Shown here one piece after another: positions 42,420 through 51,049 of a stretch of DNA of 64,000 nt. A program made the translations under genes and the position numbers. The notes beneath the pieces were generated by a model, which was not told the DNA's origin, searched no databases, and saw nothing but the letters and a program-made list of their open reading frames with translations. Within the stretch, counting starts at the first letter, position 1; the number at the start of each line of letters is the position of its first letter. This stretch comes from JAAYZH01 sp964479695 (GTDB taxonomy: Bacteria > Bacillota > Clostridia > Saccharofermentanales > Fastidiosipilaceae). The stretch lies in NCBI GenBank assembly GCA_964479695.1, contig CAYZSO010000008.1, positions 41,668-105,667 on the forward strand, in the 5' to 3' direction.

Positions 42420-44840
42420 TTACGACCTACGGACCGCACCCAGTTCTGCTTCCAGGGTATGGAGAATTTCCGCATTAGCCTTTTCAATCTCCTCTGCAGT
42501 CAGCGTTTTCTCATCCGAACCCAGCCAGTAGCGGAAAATCAGCGACTTCGTCCCCTCAGGCAATTGCTTCCCATGATATTCCTCCACGAAGCGACTGCGC
42601 TTGACGAGCGGGGCAATGGTTTCGGCCAAAGCCGCCCACTTCGTCTCTTCCGAAACAACGACATTCAGATCCTGCCACACCTCGGGGTACTGCGGAAGCG
42701 GCTGGTAGTGGTTATCTCGAGAGGCCAAAGGCACTAATTTCTCCACATTCAGCTCAAACAATAAGGTCAGCTGGTGCTTAATACCGGAGAGTCGTTCCGC
42801 TCGCAGTGAAAGGAGACCCAATTCACCGATCGGCGCACCTTCACGATCGGTAATGGTCAGCCACATTTTCGGATCTGCCCAAGAAGGTTGGTTTATTTGA
42901 GTAAAACCAATCGGCTCAATTTGCACCAAGCGGGGCAAGGCTTCCAGAATGCCTTTCGCTTCGCGGAAAAGAGTCATGGCATCGTCGCCGACCAGAGCCG
43001 CTGCCAAGGATTTTTGCTGCAGTGGCAGCACCTCGTCCGGTTCTGAAGGACTGGTCTGCCCTTTGCGGAAAACCTGGGTCAATTCGAAAATTCGAAAATG
43101 GTCGAAATAGCGCAAATTCTCAGCCACACTCTGTAAGAGTCCGGGAATCAAGCTGCCTCGGATCAGGCTCTCATCCGGTGCAGGTGGCTGTTCCAAACGC
43201 AGCCAATCCGAGGTTTCAAGTCCTGAGGCTTCTATGTACTCCTCCTTGATCCATGGGTACGTAAATATTTCTTGGAATCCGGCACCCGAGGCTAAGGTCT
43301 CCCTGATCTTGCGATCCATCTCCACAGTCGGTTGATTCACAAAACGATCCAAAGTAATTTTCGGAGCAATATAGTCGAAGTTCTCATACCCGATCATCCG
43401 GGCAATTTCTTCCAGAAGATCGTCCGGCAGACTGACATCACCGGTGGAGCGCCAGATCGGCGATTCAATGAGCATGCCATCGTCTCGTTCTTCCAAAATC
43501 CGGAAGCCCAAGGGTTCCAAGGAGCTTCGGACCTCAACCCCTGTGATATGGCGGCCAATCCGGCTGCTGACAAATTGGAACTTGAGGTCCACCACCGTCG
43601 CCTTCGTCGCATCCGTTTGCGCTTCGCCGAAACGGGTTAATTTCGCTTCCGGCTCAAGCTGGGTCAGCAGTTGATGTGCCAGACCCAAGGCCTGATCCAC
43701 GCGGGCCGTGTCAATATTTTTTTCATAACGTGTGGACGCCTCGGTGCGGACATTGTGACGCTGCGTCGTCTTGCGGACAGCTAAGGCATTAAAAGAAGCC
43801 AATTCCAAAATCATACCGTTGGTATCAGGCAGGATGGAATCCTTTTTGCCGCCCATGACGCCTGCCAGAGCTAGTGGTAGAGGCCCATCCGTAATCAGCA
43901 GGTCTTCCGGATCCAAGTCCAAGACTGTCTCATCTAGGAGCTCTAGTTTCTCCCCTGCCCTAGCTTGACGCACAACGATGCCATGAGGCACATGATTGAG
44001 GTCGAAACCATGGGTCGGCTGGCCGGTTGCGAGCATGACGTAGTTGGTCATGTCTACTAAATTGTTAATCGGCCTCACACCTACAGACCAGAGTCTTTTC
44101 TGCAGCCAGTAAGGGGAGCTCTTGACGGTAAGATTTTCATAGACAGCTGCGGTATAGCGCAGACACTTCTCGGATTCAATCGCAACCGGATAGCTTGGTA
44201 CGTTCTCAGCCGGCAGGAAGGACGGTAAAGGTTTCAGCTCTTTACCGTAAATAGCTGCGAGTTCTCTAGCCATGCCGTAATGCCCCCAGAGGTCAGGTCG
44301 GTTCGTCATGGACTTATTATCAATTTCCAAGATATAGTCGGACAAGCCCAGAACGTCGGAGAGGTTGTCGCCGGCTTTGGCCGAAAAATCTGCCAAATCC
44401 ATAATGATATGGTCGTCTGCGACCGGGAAAAGTTGCTCCAGATCTAACTCGCTCGCACCGCAAATCATGCCTTCACTCAGGACACCCCTAAGTTCCGTTG
44501 CTTGAATCAGCACCGGCTCACCCTCGCCATGCCAGCGAACCATGGCACCCGGAACCGAAACGGCAACCTTCTCCCCCGGATAGAGGTTCGAACCGCCGCA
44601 AACAATCTGCAGGATGTGGTCTTGCCCTGCGTCAACCATGCAGACGCGAAGGGCATCCGCATTGGGATGTGCTTCGACACTAAGAATGATCCCGACAACG
44701 ATCCCCTCAAGTTTCTCTTGTGGGTTCTCATACCCCTCTACTTCCACGGTACGCATCGTGAGGTCATAAGCAAGTTTTTGCATCGTGAGATCTTCGGGGA
44801 GATCAACATAATCTTTTAACCAATTATAGGAAAGTTTCAT
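42420..44840 (-). CDS. pheT: Phenylalanyl-tRNA synthetase beta subunit
   Basis: The 806-residue subunit has the N-terminal tRNA-binding OB domain (KLEGIVVGIILSVEAHPNAD), the B3/B4 editing domain, B5 domain, the catalytic-like core and a C-terminal anticodon-binding FDX domain (PLPQYPEVWQDLNVVV). It forms the alpha2-beta2 synthetase with PheS, encoded 12 bases upstream. A 13-mer copy is at 42624-42636, encoding WAALAE in the FDX domain. Confidence 0.96.
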   Translation of the reverse strand: MKLSYNWLKDYVDLPEDLTMQKLAYDLTMRTVEVEGYENPQEKLEGIVVGIILSVEAHPNADALRVCMVDAGQDHILQIVCGGSNLYPGEKVAVSVPGAMVRWHGEGEPVLIQATELRGVLSEGMICGASELDLEQLFPVADDHIIMDLADFSAKAGDNLSDVLGLSDYILEIDNKSMTNRPDLWGHYGMARELAAIYGKELKPLPSFLPAENVPSYPVAIESEKCLRYTAAVYENLTVKSSPYWLQKRLWSVGVRPINNLVDMTNYVMLATGQPTHGFDLNHVPHGIVVRQARAGEKLELLDETVLDLDPEDLLITDGPLPLALAGVMGGKKDSILPDTNGMILELASFNALAVRKTTQRHNVRTEASTRYEKNIDTARVDQALGLAHQLLTQLEPEAKLTRFGEAQTDATKATVVDLKFQFVSSRIGRHITGVEVRSSLEPLGFRILEERDDGMLIESPIWRSTGDVSLPDDLLEEIARMIGYENFDYIAPKITLDRFVNQPTVEMDRKIRETLASGAGFQEIFTYPWIKEEYIEASGLETSDWLRLEQPPAPDESLIRGSLIPGLLQSVAENLRYFDHFRIFELTQVFRKGQTSPSEPDEVLPLQQKSLAAALVGDDAMTLFREAKGILEALPRLVQIEPIGFTQINQPSWADPKMWLTITDREGAPIGELGLLSLRAERLSGIKHQLTLLFELNVEKLVPLASRDNHYQPLPQYPEVWQDLNVVVSEETKWAALAETIAPLVKRSRFVEEYHGKQLPEGTKSLIFRYWLGSDEKTLTAEEIEKANAEILHTLEAELGAVRRS

Positions 44841-44852
44841 TTCTGTGGCTCC

Positions 44853-45890
44853 TTATTTGAACTGCTGGAGGAATCGTAAGTCCGCGCTGTGGAAGAGTCT
44901 GACATCATCAACTCCGTACCGCATCATGACGAGGCGGTCCAAACCGATATTGATGTAGAAGCCTGACCACTCCGCCGGATCGAGACCCGCGGCCTTGAGC
45001 ACATTCGGATGTGGCACGCCGCCCGGCATGACTTCGATCCAGCCTACGTGTTTGCAGACTTTACACCCGGTGCCATGACAGACTTGGCATTGCATATCAA
45101 TTTCAAACCCCGGTTCAACAAAGGGAAAGAAACCGGCTCTCATGCGAATGGGCACTTCATGGCCAAAAACTTTTTCCAAAATAGTTTTGATAAAGAGTTG
45201 CCCGGAAGCAAAAGAGAAATCCCGATCCACAATCAGGGCTTCGTACTGGAAGAAGGCGCGCTCATGGCGGGCATCCGTCGTTTCATTGCGGTATACACGG
45301 CCGGGATAGACGAAACGAGCCGGGGCGCCATGTTTCTTCAAGTAGCGAACTGAGGCCCCGGTCAAATGGGGTCTTAGACAAAGTCTTTTTGCTCCGCTGA
45401 CTTCTTCCGCGGACTCCAGCCAGTAGGTATCCATCGATTCTCTTGCCGGATGATCTGCGGGGAAATTCAGGTTGTCAAACGCGTATTTCTCACTGGTGAT
45501 CTCATCTTCGGCGAAGACTTCAAACCCCAAGGAGCGGAAAGCATCATTAAGGTCATAGGCCATTTGGGTAATGGGGTGAAGACCACCGGTGCCAGGTGCC
45601 ACACCCGGAATTGTGAGATCAACCTCTCTCGTCAGGTGGGAAGCCGTTGCCAGAAGTTCTTCTTCACGCGCTTGCAGGAGATTGGTGATCTCGGTTTTCA
45701 CCGTATTGCCTGCTTGTCCCAGCATGGCTCTCTGATCGGTCGGTTGTTTACCTATCATTTTCAGGAGATTGGTGAGCTGACCTTTTTTACCAAGATAAGC
45801 AAGTCTCAGCCCCTCTAATTCTTCTTCACTACTTGCCTTAGCAATCTGAAGCCTCGCCTGTTCCAGTAAGGCCTTCAATTCATCTACCAT
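44853..45890 (-). CDS. pheS: Phenylalanyl-tRNA synthetase alpha subunit
   Basis: The 345-residue catalytic subunit has an N-terminal coiled coil (residues 1-90) and the class II core with HPITQMAYDLNDAFRSLGFE, the motif 2 region RVYRNETTDARHERAFFQYE and the motif 3 region GLDRLVMMRYGVDDVR. A GGAGG site precedes the ATG. It is first in the pheS-pheT operon, under the T-box leader. Confidence 0.97.
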   Translation of the reverse strand: MVDELKALLEQARLQIAKASSEEELEGLRLAYLGKKGQLTNLLKMIGKQPTDQRAMLGQAGNTVKTEITNLLQAREEELLATASHLTREVDLTIPGVAPGTGGLHPITQMAYDLNDAFRSLGFEVFAEDEITSEKYAFDNLNFPADHPARESMDTYWLESAEEVSGAKRLCLRPHLTGASVRYLKKHGAPARFVYPGRVYRNETTDARHERAFFQYEALIVDRDFSFASGQLFIKTILEKVFGHEVPIRMRAGFFPFVEPGFEIDMQCQVCHGTGCKVCKHVGWIEVMPGGVPHPNVLKAAGLDPAEWSGFYINIGLDRLVMMRYGVDDVRLFHSADLRFLQQFK

Positions 45891-45897
45891 ATTTCCT

Positions 45898-46232
45898 CCT
45901 ACAAAAAAATCCCACGGTTCTCACCATGGGACGTAGTTCACGCGGTACCACCCAATTTGCCGATTGTTTCTCTACGCGTGCTCAACTGTTCTTGACAGTT
46001 CATAACAGTTCTTAACCGCTCTTACCTGTCCTTAACGGTTCTCTGAATGCGCTTGAAAATACCATCGACCAACTCTCTTCAGGGATAACGGACCTGTCCG
46101 GTGATCTCTTGTAAAAATCACTGCTCAGGGGGTGAACATCGACGAATTCCAGGTCCCGCGGATTCCAGCCTATGTCCGCATGGGTTCTCTGATCCTGGAA
46201 TAATACTCGTCAACTCTTCCCCGTCAACACAT
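45898..46232 (-). promoter_or_regulatory. T-box leader of pheST
   Basis: The canonical T-box GGTGGTACCGCG is at 45941-45953 on the minus strand, followed by a terminator stem TCCCATGGT / ACCGTGGGA and seven T (45903-45931). Upstream, GACG + GAGTA-type loop + TTCCAGG pairs with CCTGGAA + TTC + GTC, so the specifier loop shows TTC (minus strand, 46144-46146), a phenylalanine codon. Uncharged tRNA-Phe should favour readthrough into pheS. Confidence 0.93.
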
Positions 46233-46275
46233 TTCAAGTAAAGAATATAGCTGAACAGCTTGCGGTTTGCAAGCG

Positions 46276-46947
46276 TTAGCGAGGAATGTCTATCAACATG
46301 TTGGGATATAACTTTTCCATCAATGGATCAGGAAACTCATCATCCAGAAACACATCCATGCGTGTCGTGGCAGGAACGCCATTGCGGCGATTAGTAAGCC
46401 TGTGAACCGCTGAACCGGACAGAAGCATGTCAAAGAGCAATAATCCCATCAGAAGTAGTGTGATGATTTTACCTGACCGTTTCGGCATGAAGGATAGTGT
46501 TTCCGCGATCAGCGGAAAGACATAGGACATGAAAAGGACGCCGATCACCCCGAACATGATCATCATCCGTAAATCGGTCCTTGTCGTGGGACCCGGGATG
46601 ACTTCATAATGCCACGATAAGGTTCCCATCACTTCTTCTTGGAAAAGGGATGCGCCATATTCCACGGTACCCCCAAGAAAAGCAGCACCTACGAGAATCG
46701 TCTTGATGTCCTTGATCCTGCGGAAATAGAGCGTGAAGAAGACTGCGCCAATCCCATAAATTAAATTGATTTGCATGAAGATCAGGCCACTTCTGCGCTG
46801 AAACGGCTTACCTGTCCCAAGCAAAGCCAACTCCTCCAACACGACACCAATCATCCCGCCAATAACCAGAACCCAGAACAGGGAATAAATATTAACTGAA
46901 AAATCATCCAGGCGTTTCTTCTTACTATAAGAGATCATAGACTTCAT
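46276..46947 (-). CDS. CmpB-like putative ABC transporter membrane protein
   Basis: The 223-residue protein has about five hydrophobic segments and the pattern of the putative ABC-transporter type IV/CmpB family (FMQINLIYGIGAVFFTLYF, GGTVEYGASLFQEEVMGTLSWHY). The GGTxEY ... W segment is the most typical part. Its function is unknown and no ATPase gene is next to it. The start at 46947 has an AGAGGTG site; the frame upstream is not convincing. Confidence 0.75.
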   Translation of the reverse strand: MKSMISYSKKKRLDDFSVNIYSLFWVLVIGGMIGVVLEELALLGTGKPFQRRSGLIFMQINLIYGIGAVFFTLYFRRIKDIKTILVGAAFLGGTVEYGASLFQEEVMGTLSWHYEVIPGPTTRTDLRMMIMFGVIGVLFMSYVFPLIAETLSFMPKRSGKIITLLLMGLLLFDMLLSGSAVHRLTNRRNGVPATTRMDVFLDDEFPDPLMEKLYPNMLIDIPR

Positions 46948-47193
46948 AGGCTCACCTCTGCCATTTAATATGGAGGCAACACACATCTTCTCCCCAAGTC
47001 TAGCATGGATAGGTAATCGCTTCTGTGAAGTTGGTGTTCTCAAGCCTTAAATTTTAGTAAAATAGTACAGTTCGACTCTCAATGGAAACAGTCCGGAGGT
47101 AGTCTGCGAGTGGTCTGGAAACAGACAGGATGTCACCTCTTCTCACCTATGATTCTGCTAAAGTAAGTTATCAAGTCTTTACAGGAGGACACT

Positions 47194-48189
47194 ATGAATT
47201 ACGAACCGGCGAAAGACCGATATGAAAAAGTAGACTATCAAGCATTAGGCGGAACCGGACTCAAATTACCGCAAGTTTCCCTGGGTTTCTGGCACAACTT
47301 CGGGGATACCGGGAACTTCGAAACTATGCGTCAAATGATGCACACCGCCTTCGACAATGGCATCACCCATTTTGATCTGGCCAACAATTACGGCCCGGAG
47401 GGTGGCGCGGCAGAGCGGAATGTCGGCAAGATCCTGAAACAAGATTTTGCGGGCCATAGAGATGAGCTGATTATCAGCACGAAGGCAGGCTATTACATGT
47501 GGCCGGGTCCTTACGGAGATGGCGGCAGTCGCAAGTATTTGATTTCCAGCCTCGACCAGAGTCTGGAACGGTTAGGTCTCCCCTATGTCGATATTTTCTA
47601 TCACCATCGTATGGATCCCGAAACACCATTGGAGGAGACCATGGGCGCACTCTCGGACATCGTGCGCAGCGGTAAGGCACTCTATGCGGGCATCTCCAAT
47701 TATGATGCCAAGACTTCTCTGAAGGCCATGAAAATCATGGAAGAATTAGGTACCCCTCTCGTGATCAACCAGAGCCGTTACTCTATTTTTGACCGCGCTG
47801 CGGAAAAAGAAGGCCTGGTCAAGCTGAACCAAGATGGGAAACTGGGTCTGATTACGTTTAGCCCATTGGCTCAAGGTCTCTTGACCGATCGCTACTTAGA
47901 TGGCATCCCGGCGGACAGCCGTGTCCGTACGGATGGCCGTTTCTTGAACGAAGCGAAAGTAACGGACAAACGTATCGGGCAAGCGAAGGAACTACGCGAA
48001 ATTGCCAGAGCTAGGGGCCAGAGTCTGGCTGCGATGGCTTTGGCCTGGATCTTAGCCGAGAACAAGGCAACGTCCGTCCTTATTGGCGCCTCTCGCCCGG
48101 AACAGATCCTGGATGACTTGGGTGCGCTCAGGAATACGATTTTCACAGCTGATGAGTTGAATCAGATTGATGCTATCTCCTTGCGCTAA
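47194..48189 (+). CDS. Aldo/keto reductase, YghZ-like
   Basis: The 331-residue protein is an aldo/keto reductase with the catalytic set Asp (FDLANNYG), Tyr, Lys (ISTKAGY) and His (IFYHHRMD). The segments GPYGDGGSRKYLISSLDQSL and YHHRMDPETPLEETMGAL resemble YghZ, L-glyceraldehyde-3-phosphate reductase. The C-terminal GASRPEQI binds NADPH. A good AGGAGG site precedes the ATG. A terminator follows. Confidence 0.9.
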   Translation: MNYEPAKDRYEKVDYQALGGTGLKLPQVSLGFWHNFGDTGNFETMRQMMHTAFDNGITHFDLANNYGPEGGAAERNVGKILKQDFAGHRDELIISTKAGYYMWPGPYGDGGSRKYLISSLDQSLERLGLPYVDIFYHHRMDPETPLEETMGALSDIVRSGKALYAGISNYDAKTSLKAMKIMEELGTPLVINQSRYSIFDRAAEKEGLVKLNQDGKLGLITFSPLAQGLLTDRYLDGIPADSRVRTDGRFLNEAKVTDKRIGQAKELREIARARGQSLAAMALAWILAENKATSVLIGASRPEQILDDLGALRNTIFTADELNQIDAISLR

Positions 48190-48283
48190 GTCAAGCCTAG
48201 TCCCGGACTAAGTTCCGCTGACCGCCCGCCCGACCGATTGGGGAACAACCAATTGGGGAATAAAAGACAAATTACAGACAGCT

Positions 48284-48335
48284 TGAGCCGTCCCTTCGCT
48301 TGACCTAAGCAAGGAACGGCTCATTCGTTTTCTCA
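48284..48335 (+). terminator. Terminator after the aldo/keto reductase gene
   Basis: A 13-bp stem TGAGCCGTCCCTT / AAGGAACGGCTCA (one G-T pair) with a 14-base loop is followed by TTCGTTTTCTC. Confidence 0.8.
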
Positions 48336-48350
48336 AAAAATTCTCAGCTA

Positions 48351-48371
48351 AGACCAGCTAAGACCAGCTGC
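48351..48371. repeat. 10-bp tandem repeat after the pirin gene
   Basis: AGCTAAGACC is repeated twice plus a partial copy, about 20 bases downstream of the pirin stop codon. Confidence 0.6.
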
Positions 48372-48388
48372 CGGAGCCCCTGTATGAG

Positions 48389-49216
48389 CTATTTTTTGAT
48401 AAAGGTTCCGTCACGCAGCTCGTTAAAGGCTTCCACGAGCTCTTGTCTGGTGTTCATGACAATAGGCCCACCCCAGGCGATCGCTTCATCCAAACGAGGG
48501 GCTGAAAAGAGGATCACCCTCCCGCCTGCTTCCTTGCTGCGGAAACGAACTTCTGAACCTTCATTCAGGAGAATCGCACTCTTCTCTTGATACATCTCGC
48601 CGGAGACTTCCGCATCCCCCACCAACAGGAACAGGTAAGCGGTGTCCGTCTCCCCGACATTGATAGCCACTTCATTTGTGCTGCTGGTTGCGACATCATA
48701 CACTTGGGCTTGCACATAGAGAGGACTGAACCCATGAACCCCTTTATATTCGCCGGAAAGGACGCGAACGGTGAAGCCTTCATCTTCATAAATGCCGATG
48801 TTCGTTGCATCGAGAGCCGCGTAGTGTGGTGGCGCCATTTTGTTTCGAGAAGGCAGGTTGATCCAGAGCTGGAAACCCAACATTCTCGGAGCCGCTTGCG
48901 GCATCTCTTCATGCAGGATTCCGGATCCGGCGGTCATCCATTGGGCTTCACCATCACGAATGACGCCCTTGTTCCCCATACTGTCCTCATGTTTGATTTC
49001 GCCATTAACCAGATACGTTAATGTTTCAATACCCCGGTGCGGGTGCATCGGAAAACCTGCGATGTAATCATCAGAATTCTTGCTGTCAAAAGAATCCAGC
49101 ATCAAAAACGGATCAAAATCGCTTGTCGTGTTATTGCCCAGAACTCGCACCAGATTTACTCCGGCGCCATCTGTGGCGCGAACGCCTCTAACCACTTTGT
49201 TTACTGAACGGCTCAT
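48389..49216 (-). CDS. Pirin family protein
   Basis: The 275-residue bicupin has the pirin N-terminal cupin motif (DSFDSKNSDDYIAGFPMHPHRGIE in part, HRGIETLTYL) with metal-binding His in HPHRG and HEDSMGN, and the C-terminal domain with GRVILFSAPRLDEAIAWGGP. Some pirins are quercetin dioxygenases or transcription cofactors; the role here is unknown. The frame extends upstream, but those codons come from a 30-bp tandem repeat; the ATG at 49216 has a GGAGGTG site. Confidence 0.92.
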   Translation of the reverse strand: MSRSVNKVVRGVRATDGAGVNLVRVLGNNTTSDFDPFLMLDSFDSKNSDDYIAGFPMHPHRGIETLTYLVNGEIKHEDSMGNKGVIRDGEAQWMTAGSGILHEEMPQAAPRMLGFQLWINLPSRNKMAPPHYAALDATNIGIYEDEGFTVRVLSGEYKGVHGFSPLYVQAQVYDVATSSTNEVAINVGETDTAYLFLLVGDAEVSGEMYQEKSAILLNEGSEVRFRSKEAGGRVILFSAPRLDEAIAWGGPIVMNTRQELVEAFNELRDGTFIKK

Positions 49217-49228
49217 AGTCACCTCCAT

Positions 49229-49292
49229 ATGGCTGTCTTTCAGAAGACTTTCTTTCATAAGACTGTCTGTCAAAAGACTTTCTTTCATAAGT
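49229..49292. repeat. About 30-bp tandem repeat upstream of pirin
   Basis: The segment AAGACTTTCTTTCATAAG recurs with a period of about 30 bp. It creates a false N-terminal extension (MKESLLTDS / MKESLLKDS) of the pirin frame. Confidence 0.75.
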
Positions 49293-49318
49293 ATACGATC
49301 TTTTTGAGCACTAAGACT

Positions 49319-50266
49319 CTACCTGTTTAATGGTATCAGACAATGGAAACTGATCTTGTCTCCCTGCAGATCAGAAGTAAGGTCTCCACCCAGCTGTTTC
49401 AGGAGGACCCGGGTTATTGGGAGGCCTAGTCCGGTGGAAGTCGCCCCACCCGACCAGTTGATCGAGAAATGCCTGTCAAACAAGCGCGTTAACTTCATTC
49501 TGGCAACTTCCCCACCATCTTTTACATCATTTGTGAAGGTGACACGCAGCTGATCATTCACCGCTTCATAAGTTACAGAGAACTCCTTCACGCCGTATTT
49601 CAACGCGTTCATCCGCAAGTTCCCGTAAGCCCTCTCCAGATACGTCCGGTCAACTTGAGCATAGTACGTTTTTTCCGGTAAATCGATGTTCACTCTAGTG
49701 AAATGGTCTTCTAGTTCAACATAATGTTCCGCCAGGACCTGCCGCAAGGGCATCAAGGGGTTTAAGGTTTCCAGTTTCGGCTGCATATCGAAACTCAGCA
49801 GCGAGCTGTATGTGTAGAAGTTCTCAACTAATGCGGCCAAAGACCTCGTTCGGGATTCGATAATTCGCAGGTACTTCTCGCGTTGTTCCGGTTCCAATTG
49901 TTCCTTCTGATCCAGTAAAATCTGGACATAGCCACTGATCGAGGTCAAGGGTGTGCGGAAATCGTGGGCGATTCCTGTCACCATCACTCGGGTTTCTTCG
50001 TCTTTGGCCGAAAGAGTGCGCCGCTGATTGATCAGATCTTCAATCAGCAGATTGATCTCATCAATCATGTCCGAATCAACCAGAGAGGATGTCGACTTGA
50101 TTGTCGTCGGCAAAGCATGTTCCCTGATCGTGCGCACCTGATTGCGAAGATCCTTGATTGCGCTTTTTCGTCTGAGTAAGCGAATCAACAAAATAAGCGC
50201 AATCACCAGAAACAAGAAGATGATCAGAGCCAATAAAAGAATTATGCGGTCGCGTTGATCAAACAT
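49319..50266 (-). CDS. Sensor histidine kinase with a single membrane segment
   Basis: The 315-residue kinase has one N-terminal membrane helix (8-31), no extracellular sensor domain, a HisKA domain with the phosphoacceptor His near residue 101 in GIAHDFRTPLTSISGY, an N-box NLRMNALKYG and a G-box TGLGLPITRVLLKQLGG. It is three bases after the ABC permease gene, so it probably reads the state of that transporter, as in bacitracin and lantibiotic response systems. Its likely partner is the response regulator at 52152, separated from it by the transporter genes. Confidence 0.9.
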   Translation of the reverse strand: MFDQRDRIILLLALIIFLFLVIALILLIRLLRRKSAIKDLRNQVRTIREHALPTTIKSTSSLVDSDMIDEINLLIEDLINQRRTLSAKDEETRVMVTGIAHDFRTPLTSISGYVQILLDQKEQLEPEQREKYLRIIESRTRSLAALVENFYTYSSLLSFDMQPKLETLNPLMPLRQVLAEHYVELEDHFTRVNIDLPEKTYYAQVDRTYLERAYGNLRMNALKYGVKEFSVTYEAVNDQLRVTFTNDVKDGGEVARMKLTRLFDRHFSINWSGGATSTGLGLPITRVLLKQLGGDLTSDLQGDKISFHCLIPLNR

Positions 50267-50269
50267 CGT

Positions 50270-51049
50270 TCAGCTCCTTATTCTCTTGAGGAAGAACATC
50301 TGCCACAAGATGGCTAGCACGCCATAACTGGTGGCCATGATAAAGTAGACCGGATCCAGCGTGGCATTGGGTTGAAGGACATGAGTCATCTGATCAATAT
50401 AGCGAATATCCACGGAAATATCGGCCAAGACGTGAAGTTGCGGGATCTCATTGGCCAGATAATGGATCAGCAGGGCGGGTACATGGACGATCATAATCAT
50501 TCCGGCGACTAGGCCGGAGAGTGCAGAATTAAATGCATAAAGAACTGCGGCAGCCAACATGGTCACCATGAACACACCCGTGAGCATGACGAGCAAGCTC
50601 TTCAAGACATCAGGCAGAATCAGTAAGAAATCAAAGAAGCCCGGATGATACGATTGAACAATAATGCCATAATCAATCCAAGAAGAGGCTAAGAGAATCA
50701 GGCAAGTGAGTAGCTGTAAGATGGAGAAGAGGGCGGCTTTGGCCAAAACAAACTCCCAAACCTTGAGATTCTGCGCCAAATTACGCCCCTGCGTGTGCAG
50801 GATGTGGTCCTCCATGTACACGGCGTAAAAGAGGATCGGAAATGAAAAAAACGGGAGAGCCTCGATGAGATCAAGACTGCGGGAACGGATTGACGAGATA
50901 TAGGAAGCTTGATCGGTGATTCTCATGCTCGCATCTGTGGTCTGCATCAAGAGGAAGACAAAAATAATCATCATCAAGGGAACCAGCCACACGAGTAAAG
51001 TATTCTTTTTCCGGATGCGGAACAGCTCGGCTCGTAAGAAGTTACGCAT
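50270..51049 (-). CDS. ABC-2 type permease
   Basis: The 259-residue protein has about six hydrophobic segments and starts MRNFLRAELFRIRKKNTLLVW, the form of ABC-2 type permeases of the lantibiotic immunity or multidrug kind. It overlaps the ATPase gene by eight bases. A 13-mer copy at 50732-50744 encodes LAKAA. Substrate unknown. Confidence 0.82.
   Translation of the reverse strand: MRNFLRAELFRIRKKNTLLVWLVPLMMIIFVFLLMQTTDASMRITDQASYISSIRSRSLDLIEALPFFSFPILFYAVYMEDHILHTQGRNLAQNLKVWEFVLAKAALFSILQLLTCLILLASSWIDYGIIVQSYHPGFFDFLLILPDVLKSLLVMLTGVFMVTMLAAAVLYAFNSALSGLVAGMIMIVHVPALLIHYLANEIPQLHVLADISVDIRYIDQMTHVLQPNATLDPVYFIMATSYGVLAILWQMFFLKRIRS

Noticed and set aside
49217..49288. N-terminal extension of the pirin gene
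   Set aside because: The added residues come from a 30-bp tandem repeat, while the ATG at 49216 has a proper GGAGGTG site and family start.
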